Origin: Rhodanobacter sp. 7MK24
Lineage (GTDB): Bacteria > Pseudomonadota > Gammaproteobacteria > Xanthomonadales > Rhodanobacteraceae
Assembly (NCBI RefSeq): GCF_014842995.1
Contig: NZ_JACYXL010000011.1
Span: 62,001 to 126,000, forward strand
DNA length: 64,000 nt
Reading direction: 5' to 3'
The notes under the pieces are model-generated. The model worked only from the letters and a program-made list of their open reading frames with translations, was not told the DNA's origin and searched no databases. Below are positions 38,708 through 46,600 of the stretch, one piece after another. Position 1 is the stretch's first letter, and every line of letters begins with the position of its first letter. A program made the position numbers and the translations under genes.

Positions 38708-40090
38708 TTACTGAACGATCACATAGTGCGTGCCATCGTCGTCGGCCACCACCAGCGCGAGTTGCCGCGGCCGCACGCCGGCGAGTTCGCGCAGCATGCG
38801 CAGGCCGGTGATGCGCACATTGCCCACGCCGATCACCACGTCGCCTGCTTGCAGGCCTGCGGCGGCGGCGCGGCTGTTCGGCTGCACCGCGCCCACCGCG
38901 ACGCCGTACATGCCCTGGCCGCGCTGGTTCTGGTCGAGATCGGTGAAGGTGACGCCGGCGAGGCGCGGGTCGAGCTTGGCGCCGTCGATGCTGGCGAGTT
39001 GCTCCGGACGCAGCGTGGCGCTGACTTCGCGCACCTTGCCGTTGTGCAGCACGCTCAGCTTCACCGTGCTGCCCACCGGCAGCAGGCCTTCGGCGTTGCG
39101 CAGGTCGTTCACGCTGCGCAGCGGCTTGTCGTCGAGCGAGGTCAGCACGTCGCCGGGTTGCAGGCCGGCCTGCTCCGCGGGCGAGCCCGCATCGACACCG
39201 GTGACCACCACGCCCTTGTCCTGTGCGACGCCGAGCAGTTGCGCGATGCGCGGAGTGATGTCCTGCGACTGCACGCCCAGCGTGCCGCGCGCCACCTTGC
39301 CGTGCGCGATCAGCTGCCGCATCACCTCGGCGGCGAGGTTGCTGGGGATGGCGAAGCCGATGCCCACGTTGCCGCCGGAGGGCGAGAAGATCATGGTGTT
39401 GATGCCGACCAGTTCGCCGCGCAGGTTCACCAGGGCGCCCCCGGAGTTGCCGGGATTGATCGAGGCATCGGTCTGGATGAAGTTCTGGTAGCCCGACTTG
39501 CTCAACCCCGAGCGCCCCAGCGCGGAGACGATGCCCGACGTCACCGTTTCGCTGAGCCCGAACGGCTCGCCGACCGCCACCACGAAGTCGCCCACGCGCA
39601 GGCCCGAGGAGTCGGCCAGCGGCAGCGCCTGCAGGTTCGGTGCATTGATGCGGATCACCGCCACGTCGGTGTCGGGGTCGGTGCCGACCAGGGTGGCCTT
39701 GTACGTGTGGCCGCCCTGCAGGGTCACGGTGATGTCGTCGGCGCCGCCCACCACGTGGTTGTTGGTGAGGATGTAGCCCTTGGCTGCGTCCACGATCACG
39801 CCCGAGCCCAGGCTCTGTTCCACACGCTCGCGCGGCGTGGCCGGCAGGCCGAAGAACTGGCGGAACACCGGATCGTCGAAATACGGATTGCGCACCTGCA
39901 CGTGTGTCGTGGTGGAAATGTTCACCACCGCCGGCGTCACCTTTTCCAGCATCGGGGCCAGCGAAGGCATGGGTTGGCCGTCTACCGCGGGCGGCATCGT
40001 GGCATGGCTGGTGCCGGGCACGGTGGCGCCGAGCAGCAATGCGCAGGCGCCGGCAAACCAGAGCAGGAAATGCGGGTGACGGGATGACAT
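38708..40090 (-). CDS. degQ: Do-family periplasmic serine protease (DegQ/DegP type)
   Basis: The 460-residue exported protease has a signal peptide (to about residue 30). The trypsin-like domain has triad His112 (TNNHVVGG), Asp142 (DTDVAVIRI) and Ser216 (NPGNSGGAL), and is followed by two PDZ domains (about 260-345 and 375-455). It degrades misfolded periplasmic proteins and can act as a chaperone. The Q-linker is short, like DegQ rather than DegP. It diverges from the ribonucleotide reductase gene, leaving 336 bp between them. Confidence 0.93.
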   Translation of the reverse strand: MSSRHPHFLLWFAGACALLLGATVPGTSHATMPPAVDGQPMPSLAPMLEKVTPAVVNISTTTHVQVRNPYFDDPVFRQFFGLPATPRERVEQSLGSGVIVDAAKGYILTNNHVVGGADDITVTLQGGHTYKATLVGTDPDTDVAVIRINAPNLQALPLADSSGLRVGDFVVAVGEPFGLSETVTSGIVSALGRSGLSKSGYQNFIQTDASINPGNSGGALVNLRGELVGINTMIFSPSGGNVGIGFAIPSNLAAEVMRQLIAHGKVARGTLGVQSQDITPRIAQLLGVAQDKGVVVTGVDAGSPAEQAGLQPGDVLTSLDDKPLRSVNDLRNAEGLLPVGSTVKLSVLHNGKVREVSATLRPEQLASIDGAKLDPRLAGVTFTDLDQNQRGQGMYGVAVGAVQPNSRAAAAGLQAGDVVIGVGNVRITGLRMLRELAGVRPRQLALVVADDDGTHYVIVQ

Positions 40091-40426
40091 GCGGACTCCT
40101 CGTGCGGGATGCGGAAGCGGCGCGCCTTCGACTGCTGACGATGGGCCATGGTTCCCCGTGTCGATGCGCTTACGGGGGCCAAAACCACTTTACATCGGCC
40201 GCTCTCAGCAGTACCTTGCGAAGAGTTCGCAATCACAACATCTTGTGCCTCCCTGCGATCGAGCGGACAAGCACTGGTGTGGTTATCGCTTCATGGGGGG
40301 GGCTGGTCCGGCATCCGGACGGCAAGGCGGCGCAGCGGCATCAGGACGCCGCAGGCGATGTGATCGACAGCGACGACGGCAATCAAAACAACAAGGCCGC
40401 AAGGCCGCAGAGAGGTCAGGGAGCCG
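40091..40426. other. Divergent intergenic region degQ / nrdJ
   Basis: No gene is supported in this 336-bp region. It holds a candidate NrdR box (40234-40247), an eight-G run near 40295-40302 and presumably promoters for both flanking genes. I looked for a cobalamin riboswitch and saw no B12-box-like element. Confidence 0.5.
40234..40247 (+). promoter_or_regulatory. Candidate NrdR box
   Basis: CACAACATCTTGTG is an imperfect palindrome resembling the NrdR repressor site (ACACwATATmTtGTG-type). It lies about 180 bp upstream of the reductase start. NrdR boxes normally come in pairs 31-32 bp apart; I do not find a convincing second box at that distance, so the call is tentative. Confidence 0.45.
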
Positions 40427-42589
40427 ATGAGCACAGCGCGCGCGCCAGTCACGGGTTCAGAATTGCAACGCGACGCCGCCGCGGCCATTCCGCTGCAGCC
40501 TGCTTCCCAGGACATCTGGGACAAGAAGTACCGTCTGCGCAGCAAGGCCGGCGTGCCGGTGGACGCCGATGTCGATGGCACCTGGCAGCGCGTCGCGCGC
40601 GCATTGTCCGAGGTGGAAGCCACGCCCGAGCTGCGCGAGCACTGGAACGAACGGTTCCTGTGGGCGCTGCGCCGTGGCGCGATCCCGGCCGGCCGCATCA
40701 CCTCCAATGCCGGCGCGCTGGAGCACAAGCCCGCCACGTCCACCATCAACTGCACCGTGTCCGGCACCGTGCGCGATTCGATGGACGACATCCTGGAGAA
40801 GGTGCACGAGGCGGGCCTCACGCTGAAGGCCGGCTGCGGCATCGGCTACGAGTTCTCGACGCTGCGTCCGCGCGGCGCCTACGTGTCGGGTGCGGGCGCC
40901 TACACCAGCGGCCCGCTGTCCTTCATGGATATCTACGACAAGATGTGTTTCACCGTGTCGTCCGCCGGCGGCCGCCGCGGCGCGCAGATGGGCACGTTCG
41001 ACGTCAGCCATCCCGACGTCAAGGAATTCATCCGCGCCAAGCGCGAAGACGGCCGCCTGCGCCAGTTCAACCTCAGCCTGCTGGTGACCGACGGTTTCAT
41101 GCAGGCGGTGGAGCATGACCAGGACTGGCCGCTGGTGTTCCCCATCCACGTGAAGGAGCGCGACGAGCTCGACCTCGACGACGCCACCACGGTGGTGTGG
41201 CGCGAATGGCCCACGCACGAGAACTACGTCGACCGCGAGGACGGCCTGGTCGCTTGCAAGATCTACGGCCACATCCGCGCGCGGCACCTGTGGGACATGA
41301 TCATGGTCTCCACGTACGACTACGCGGAGCCCGGTTTCATCCTGATCGACAAGGTCAACGAGATGAACAACAACTGGTGGTGCGAGCACATCCGCGCCAC
41401 CAATCCCTGCGGCGAGCAGCCGCTGCCGCCGTACGGCTCCTGCCTGCTCGGCTCGATCAACCTCACGACCTTCGTGCGCGATCCGTTCGGGCCCAAGGCA
41501 CGCTTCGACTGGGACGAATACCGCGAAGTGGTGAAGGTGTTCACCCGCATGCTCGACAACGTGGTGGAGATCAACGGCCTGCCGCTGCAGCAGCAGCGCG
41601 ACGAGATCACCAGCAAGCGCCGCCACGGCATGGGCTACCTCGGCCTCGGCTCCACCATCGCCATGCTCAAGATGCGCTACGGCAGCGCCGAGGCGGTGTC
41701 CTTCACCGAGGACGTCTCGCGCGAAATGGCCGTGGCCGGCTGGGAAGTGGCGCTGGACCTGGCGAAGGAAAAGGGCACCGCGCCCGTGCTCGCCAAGGAC
41801 TACACCGTCACCGGCGACATGCTGCGCCGCCGTCCGGAAATGCTGCGCGACGGCTGGAAGATCGGCCAGAGCATCCCCGGCCGCGTGCTGCACGCCAAGT
41901 ACAGCCGCTACATGCAGCGCATTGCCGAAGTGGCGCCCAACCTGGTCGAGCAGCTGGCCGAAACCGGCGCGCGCTTCACCCACCACAGCTCCATCGCGCC
42001 CACCGGCACCATCTCGCTGTCGCTGGCCAACAACGCCAGCAACGGCATCGAGCCCAGCTTCGCCCACCACTACTCGCGCAACGTGATCCGCGAGGGCAAG
42101 AAGTCGAAGGAAAAGGTCGAGGTCTACAGCTACGAGCTGCTGGCCTACCGCGCGCTGATCAACGCCAACGCCATGCCGTTCAGCGACGACCCGCAGGCCA
42201 AGCTGCCCGACTACTTCGTGGCCGCCGACGACATCAGCCCGAAGCAGCACGTGGACATCCAGGCCGCCGCGCAGAAGTGGGTCGATTCGTCGATCTCCAA
42301 GACCGCGAACGTACCCACGGACTACCCGTACGAAGACTTCAAGGACATCTACTTCTACGCCTACAAGCAGGGGCTGAAAGGGTGCACCACCTTCCGCTTC
42401 AATCCCGCCGCTTTCCAGGGCGTGCTGGTGAAGGAAGCCGACCTTGCCAGCACCCTCTACCACTTCGAGCTGGAGGACGGTAGTGTTGTCGAACTTCGCG
42501 GCAACGAAGAAGTGGAATACGACGGCGAGATGCATACCGCCGCCAACCTGTTCGATGCCTTGAAGGAAGGCTATTACGGCAAGTTCTGA
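40427..42589 (+). CDS. nrdJ: Adenosylcobalamin-dependent (class II) ribonucleotide reductase, catalytic chain
   Basis: The 720-residue protein has the ten-stranded barrel motifs of class II reductases. Cys109 lies in STINCTVSG, and NPCGEQPLPPYGSCLLGSINL carries the radical Cys328 and Glu330. RRHGMGYLGLGSTIAMLKM and ATAPTGTISL-type sequence reading SIAPTGTISLSLANNASNG complete the set. It reduces ribonucleotides to deoxyribonucleotides with B12 as radical source. The C-terminal redox-Cys domain is absent here and is supplied by the separate gene at 43384, as in the NrdJa/NrdJb arrangement of Pseudomonas. GTCAGGGAGCCG precedes the ATG. Confidence 0.95.
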   Translation: MSTARAPVTGSELQRDAAAAIPLQPASQDIWDKKYRLRSKAGVPVDADVDGTWQRVARALSEVEATPELREHWNERFLWALRRGAIPAGRITSNAGALEHKPATSTINCTVSGTVRDSMDDILEKVHEAGLTLKAGCGIGYEFSTLRPRGAYVSGAGAYTSGPLSFMDIYDKMCFTVSSAGGRRGAQMGTFDVSHPDVKEFIRAKREDGRLRQFNLSLLVTDGFMQAVEHDQDWPLVFPIHVKERDELDLDDATTVVWREWPTHENYVDREDGLVACKIYGHIRARHLWDMIMVSTYDYAEPGFILIDKVNEMNNNWWCEHIRATNPCGEQPLPPYGSCLLGSINLTTFVRDPFGPKARFDWDEYREVVKVFTRMLDNVVEINGLPLQQQRDEITSKRRHGMGYLGLGSTIAMLKMRYGSAEAVSFTEDVSREMAVAGWEVALDLAKEKGTAPVLAKDYTVTGDMLRRRPEMLRDGWKIGQSIPGRVLHAKYSRYMQRIAEVAPNLVEQLAETGARFTHHSSIAPTGTISLSLANNASNGIEPSFAHHYSRNVIREGKKSKEKVEVYSYELLAYRALINANAMPFSDDPQAKLPDYFVAADDISPKQHVDIQAAAQKWVDSSISKTANVPTDYPYEDFKDIYFYAYKQGLKGCTTFRFNPAAFQGVLVKEADLASTLYHFELEDGSVVELRGNEEVEYDGEMHTAANLFDALKEGYYGKF

Positions 42590-42630
42590 CACGCAGTCCA
42601 CGACGCAACGATCACCGAGGGGTACACCGC

Positions 42631-43221
42631 ATGTCCAACGATCCTGAAATCGAAGTGCAAGACAGTGTGACGCCGGCTGCTCCCGTGGAGCCGGTGATCG
42701 AAGCTCCGGCCGCCGCCGTGCCTGCGCCGGCCGCTCCGGCTGCGGCACCGAAGAAGGCGGCAGCCAGGAAGAAGGCTGCGCCAAAGAAGGCTGCTGCGAA
42801 GAAGGCTGCGCCGAAGAAGGCGGCAAAGAAGAAAGCCGCGCCGAAAAAGGCGGCTGCGAAGAAGGCTCCGGCCAAGAAGGCTGCCGCGAAGAAGGCAGTC
42901 AAGAAGGCCGTGAAGAAGGCGGCGGCGAAGAAGGCCGCCCCCAAGAAAGCCGCCAAGAAGAAAGTCGCGAAGAAGGCCGCCGCCAAGAAAGCGGTGAAGA
43001 AGGTCGCGAAGAAGGTTGCCGGCAAGGCGAAGAAGCCCGCCAAGGCCGCAAAGAAGGTCAGCAGCAAGAAGACGGCGAAGAAAGCCGCTCCGAAGAAGAC
43101 AGCCAAGAAGGCTGCCGTGAAGAAGGCCGCCAAGGCGGTCAAGAGGTCCACTGCCAGCAAGAAGGCGAGCGTCAAGTCGGCGAAGAAACCCGCCGCCAAG
43201 AAGGCCGCCCGCAAGAAGTAA
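42631..43221 (+). CDS. Histone H1-like Lys/Ala-rich DNA-binding protein
   Basis: The 196-residue product has an acidic N-terminal 40 residues (SNDPEIEVQDSVTPAAP). About 150 residues of KKAA-type repeats with many AAKKAAPKKAA units follow, with no other fold. This composition matches bacterial histone H1-like proteins (AlgP and chlamydial Hc type), which bind DNA without sequence specificity. It starts 42 bp after nrdJ and is followed by a strong terminator. It is thus read with nrdJ but separated from the reductase's second chain. The repeats make it prone to length change. Confidence 0.9.
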   Translation: MSNDPEIEVQDSVTPAAPVEPVIEAPAAAVPAPAAPAAAPKKAAARKKAAPKKAAAKKAAPKKAAKKKAAPKKAAAKKAPAKKAAAKKAVKKAVKKAAAKKAAPKKAAKKKVAKKAAAKKAVKKVAKKVAGKAKKPAKAAKKVSSKKTAKKAAPKKTAKKAAVKKAAKAVKRSTASKKASVKSAKKPAAKKAARKK

Positions 43222-43230
43222 GTCCCGAAA

Positions 43231-43267
43231 CGGCCGGCCCGGCCTTGCGCCGGGCCGGCCGTTTTTC
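43231..43267 (+). terminator. Rho-independent terminator after the histone H1-like gene
   Basis: Arms 43231-43242 and 43250-43261 form a perfect 12-bp GC stem with a seven-base loop and are followed by TTTTTCT. It lies between the H1-like gene and the second reductase chain. Confidence 0.9.
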
Positions 43268-43383
43268 TCTTGGAGGCGATGCGCTTTTGCCCGCCATCCC
43301 TCCAGCCTGCATCGGAACGACGAGTTCCGCAAAACCCGCAAGTCCGTTTCCCCGCGCCGCCGTCCACTCAGGTAAAGAACATC

Positions 43384-44130
43384 ATGGCGATCAAGATCGA
43401 AAAGAAGATCAAGGGCTACAACGTCGTCAAGCCCGAGGACAAGGCCGCGCCCGCCGCAGCATCCGCCTCCGATACGGCCAAGGCCGAGCCGCGCCAGGCC
43501 GAAGTCATCCAGATGCACGAGAGCCTGGAGCGTCCCGAGACGCTGATCGGCTCCACCTTCAAGATCAAGTCGCCGCTGTTCGAGCACGCGCTGTACGTCA
43601 CCATCAACGACATCGTGCTCAACGCCGGCACCAAGCACGAGCAGCGCCGCCCCTTCGAGATCTTCATCAACTCGAAGAACATGGACCACTTCCAGTGGAT
43701 CGTGGCGCTCACCCGCATCCTCTCCGCCGTGTTCCGCAAGGGCGGCGACGTCACCTTCCTGGTGGAGGAGATGAAGGCCGTGTTCGACCCGCGCGGCGGC
43801 TACTTCAAGGCCGGCGGCGTCTACATGCCCAGCATCGTCGCCGAGATCGGCGCGGTGATCGAACAGCACATGAAGAACATCGGGCTCATCCACGACCCCG
43901 AGATGAGCGACAGCCAGCGTGCGCTGATCGCGGAGAAGCGCGCTGCCTACGAGGCGGCCAGCGCAAAAAAAAACTCTGACGTGAGCGCAGCTGCGGCTGC
44001 TGAAAGCACCGAATCCAACGGCAGCTTCCCGCCCGGCGCCACGTTGTGCCAGAAGTGCAACACGCAGGCGCTGGTACTGATGGATGGGTGCCAGACTTGC
44101 TTGAATTGCGGGTATTCGAAGTGTGGTTGA
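43384..44130 (+). CDS. Class II ribonucleotide reductase C-terminal chain (NrdJb-like, TSCPD domain)
   Basis: The 248-residue protein has an Ala-rich lead (about 20-45). A TSCPD-type domain follows with SPLFEHALYVTINDIVLNAGTKHEQRRPFEIFINSKNMDHFQW. The C-terminal Cys-rich segment CQKCNT...CQTCLNCGYSKCG would bind zinc and hold the cysteines that reduce the active site. It is the missing C-terminal part of the chain encoded by nrdJ. The ATG at 43384 has GGTAAAG upstream. A run of nine A (43965-43973) lies between the two domains and is unusual in this GC-rich DNA. Confidence 0.88.
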   Translation: MAIKIEKKIKGYNVVKPEDKAAPAAASASDTAKAEPRQAEVIQMHESLERPETLIGSTFKIKSPLFEHALYVTINDIVLNAGTKHEQRRPFEIFINSKNMDHFQWIVALTRILSAVFRKGGDVTFLVEEMKAVFDPRGGYFKAGGVYMPSIVAEIGAVIEQHMKNIGLIHDPEMSDSQRALIAEKRAAYEAASAKKNSDVSAAAAAESTESNGSFPPGATLCQKCNTQALVLMDGCQTCLNCGYSKCG

Positions 44131-44155
44131 TTGGCAGCAATAATTGATTGAAATG

Positions 44156-44187
44156 AAAAGGAGTGGCGTGATGCCGCTCCTTTTTCG
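44156..44187 (+). terminator. Rho-independent terminator after the NrdJb-like gene
   Basis: AAAAGGAGTGGC (44156-44167) pairs with GCCGCTCCTTTT (44173-44184) with one G-T pair around a GTGAT loop, then T continues. The A-rich left arm makes it bidirectional. Confidence 0.85.
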
Positions 44188-44285
44188 TTATAGCGCCGAG
44201 AAATCACACCTCATGATTGATGTTATTAGTTCGATTGCCGGCGGAATTAGAATTTGACCGTTCAACGGTATGCGCTGGAGGGTTG

Positions 44286-45227
44286 ATGTATCGATGGTTC
44301 AAGGAGTTCTGGGTTGGTTCGGAACCTGTCGAGTTCGTGAGCTCGTATGGCCTGTTGGAATCTGTGGCGCGGCTGAAGGCTGCCACGAAAAGGTGGTCGC
44401 TCTTCAACGTTTCCGAACAAGCTGCGGTTGGGCGAGTGAGTGAAGCGCACGTTTCGTTGCAACGAGTGATCCCGATGGTGGCGAACTCGTTCAAGCCAGT
44501 ATTCGTAGGTCGGTTTGAGCAAGTACAGGGCAAGGTGCTGCTGACGGGGCGGTTCAGGCTCAGCTGGTTTGTGCGACTTTTCATGGCGTATTGGTTCGGA
44601 TTTTGTGCGCTGTCCGTCGTGCTGTCGCTGGCGACAACCGTTCTCAAACCTACGGCGGCACTCATGCCGTTGGCGGGTGTTGGCATGTTTGCGCTGGGGC
44701 TTGGCATGACACGTCTATTCGCCTGGTTTTCTCGCAATGACCCCGCGTGGCTTTCCGGTGTGATCCGCTCGGCGCTGCATGCGCCGATATCTGTGGAAGC
44801 GGGCCTGGCATCGCCGACAACGAGCACGTCCAGTACGCGTCCGACGTTTATCTTGATCGTCACTGGGGTCTTCTGCCTGTTCGGCGTTATGTCTTTCGTT
44901 GGGGCGCTGCAGAGTGTGACGCTAAACGGTATCCACGCAGGTGGTTTGTTGGCGACGCGCTTTCCAGGCGCTGTGCGTATTGCTGCAACTGTTCAAGGCG
45001 CACTACTGCTGGCGTGCGCCTATGGCATCTATCGCCGCTATCTATTCGCATGGTGGAGCGGATTCGCGGTGCTGTTGCTGGGCCAGACCTACTCGCTGGT
45101 CGAACTCCTGACTCGCGAGGATCTCGGCAATGCGCGCATGCCAAGCTTGTTGTTTGGTCTCGTGTCGATCGTCATCGCGAGCATTTGGGGGCGTTGGTGG
45201 TACGCGCAGAGAGTTCACTTTTCTTGA
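44286..45227 (+). CDS. Membrane protein of unknown function
   Basis: I do not recognise this 313-residue protein. An N-terminal soluble part of about 95 residues (MYRWFKEFWVGSEPVEFVSS onward) precedes two membrane segments (about 100-125 and 128-150). A loop follows, then three or four more hydrophobic segments (from about 195 to 300, including PTFILIVTGVFCLFGVMSFVG). The start at 44286 has GGAGGG immediately upstream, better than the in-frame ATG at 44217. Base composition is lower in GC than the neighbouring operons, which suggests acquired DNA. Confidence 0.7.
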   Translation: MYRWFKEFWVGSEPVEFVSSYGLLESVARLKAATKRWSLFNVSEQAAVGRVSEAHVSLQRVIPMVANSFKPVFVGRFEQVQGKVLLTGRFRLSWFVRLFMAYWFGFCALSVVLSLATTVLKPTAALMPLAGVGMFALGLGMTRLFAWFSRNDPAWLSGVIRSALHAPISVEAGLASPTTSTSSTRPTFILIVTGVFCLFGVMSFVGALQSVTLNGIHAGGLLATRFPGAVRIAATVQGALLLACAYGIYRRYLFAWWSGFAVLLLGQTYSLVELLTREDLGNARMPSLLFGLVSIVIASIWGRWWYAQRVHFS

Positions 45228-45441
45228 AAATTGCAGTGATCCCTGTGGCTAAAAGAGGGTTGGGGGATTGTGTTGGGAACACGACCCGCGTAGCGGTTGG
45301 CGATATCGCCGACCACGCGCCGGTTCTCAAGCAAGCTGGCAGTGTTTACCGTCAGTTCGTGCCAGTGCTCGATGGCGTGCGGTCGCTCGTGAAAATGCCG
45401 GATGACGTTGATGGCAAGGACGCGGGCAAGTTCGCCAGCGG
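45215..45441 (-). pseudogene. Possible gene remnant of unknown family
   Basis: Read leftward, this stretch keeps one open frame of about 75 codons (ARVLAINVIRHFHERPHAIE, then HWHELTVNTASLLENRRVV) ending at 45215, with no plausible start. Just beyond it, near 45490-45520, GAAACAGGGGT occurs twice, followed by CAGTGTGCACC. Such GGGGTCAG-GTGCAC motifs are, as I recall, frequent beside transposase relics in this group. I infer debris from an insertion event, but cannot name it. Confidence 0.3.
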
Positions 45442-45575
45442 ATGCTCTAGAGCTACGGCCACAAAGGGATGGAGGCGAAACAGGGGTGCGAAACAGGGGT
45501 CAGTGTGCACCTTTAGAAGGTCGATCCTGATCCTGGTTTCTATGTAATGGGACTGGGACAAAGGCTGGGAGGCAA

Positions 45576-46451
45576 ATGAGGCAGCGTACTTTCGATGTCC
45601 TCGCGGTCGTTGGCGTCTTCGTGGCCTATACCGCCACGATCCGGCTGGCCATGGGCCTCGACCTTGCGGGCTGCCTGCTGGGCGGAGCGGCCAATACGAT
45701 TCCCGTGGTCATCTTCGGGGTGGCGGTGCGCCGCATCGTCGCGCAGCGCCTGGTCGGGCGTGCTGCCGGAATCCAGCTCGTCGCCCACTTGTTGCTCTGC
45801 GCGGCGTTCACGGCACTCTCGTATCTGTTGTTGATCGTGCTGCTCGGCCTGTTCAACGGCGCCGGTCCCGACGGTTTTGTAGTGCGTCCTTTCTCGCTCA
45901 GCGGAGCCGCCTGGCAGTCGCTGGAGAACGTGACGACCTACGCCTTGATCGCAGCGGTGTCCTACCTGCAGGTCCCGGACCGGGCTCAACTTGCGTTGCA
46001 CCGTGAGTCAACTGGAGACGATGCGGCCGTCGCAATCGCTGTGCTCCCGGCCAGCGCCGCGGAGGCGGGGCGCCCCGCGGTGCCGGATGCTCCCGCAGCA
46101 GAGTCCGAAGCGCGCGCCGACGGCGGCCTCTCCCGTTATTTCGTCCGGATAGGCGACGAGCTCAGGCCGCTCGACATGGATACGGTGGTGAGCATCGGCG
46201 GTGCGGACGACTACGCCGAAGTGCGTACGCAGAGCGGCAAGCACCTGGTCCGCGTGACGCTGGCGGAATTCGCCAAGTCGCTCGATCCGGCGAAATATGT
46301 CCGCGTGCATCGCTCATGGATCGTGAACACCCATCGCATCGCCCGCGCCGAGCCGGCCGGTGGCGGTCGCTTGCTGCTGCACATGGATAACGGCCAGACC
46401 ATCTCGACCAGCCGCGACGGGGCGAAGCTGCTGCGCAACCGGGTCATCTGA
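45576..46451 (+). CDS. Membrane-bound LytTR-domain transcriptional regulator
   Basis: The 291-residue protein has about four membrane helices in residues 5-140 and a flexible linker (about 145-185). A C-terminal LytTR DNA-binding domain (about 190-291) has SIGGADDYAEVRTQSGKHLVRVTL and YVRVHRSWIVNTHRIA, the characteristic RVHRS(W/F)IVN motif. Such one-component LytTR regulators sense membrane or extracellular cues. GGGAGG lies five bases before the start. It probably controls the adjacent hydrolase gene 149 bp downstream, in the same direction. Confidence 0.88.
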   Translation: MRQRTFDVLAVVGVFVAYTATIRLAMGLDLAGCLLGGAANTIPVVIFGVAVRRIVAQRLVGRAAGIQLVAHLLLCAAFTALSYLLLIVLLGLFNGAGPDGFVVRPFSLSGAAWQSLENVTTYALIAAVSYLQVPDRAQLALHRESTGDDAAVAIAVLPASAAEAGRPAVPDAPAAESEARADGGLSRYFVRIGDELRPLDMDTVVSIGGADDYAEVRTQSGKHLVRVTLAEFAKSLDPAKYVRVHRSWIVNTHRIARAEPAGGGRLLLHMDNGQTISTSRDGAKLLRNRVI

Positions 46452-46600
46452 CCATCCCGCCGTTCCCGTTCGCCGCAGCGTAGTGTCCATTCGCCGATTT
46501 TCCGGCCTTTCCTTTCCGAATCCCGCGACCATCGCGCCGTCCTGGCCTTCTGGCCCGGGACGAACCGACCTTGGCTCGAATGATCCGGAGAAAGAACTGC

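Noticed and set aside
40091-40426. Cobalamin riboswitch upstream of the B12-dependent reductase
   Set aside because: No B12-box-like element or suitable fold was seen, and the enzyme uses rather than makes B12; an NrdR-type site is a better fit.
42730-43220. Regular short repeats resembling a tandem or CRISPR array
   Set aside because: They are codon repeats of a KKAA-rich protein, with no spacers or conserved palindromic unit. The same holds for 54830-55020.
40427-44130. Reductase broken by a frameshift or insertion
   Set aside because: Both chains have their own start and ribosome site and complete domains; two-chain class II reductases are known, so this is a natural split.
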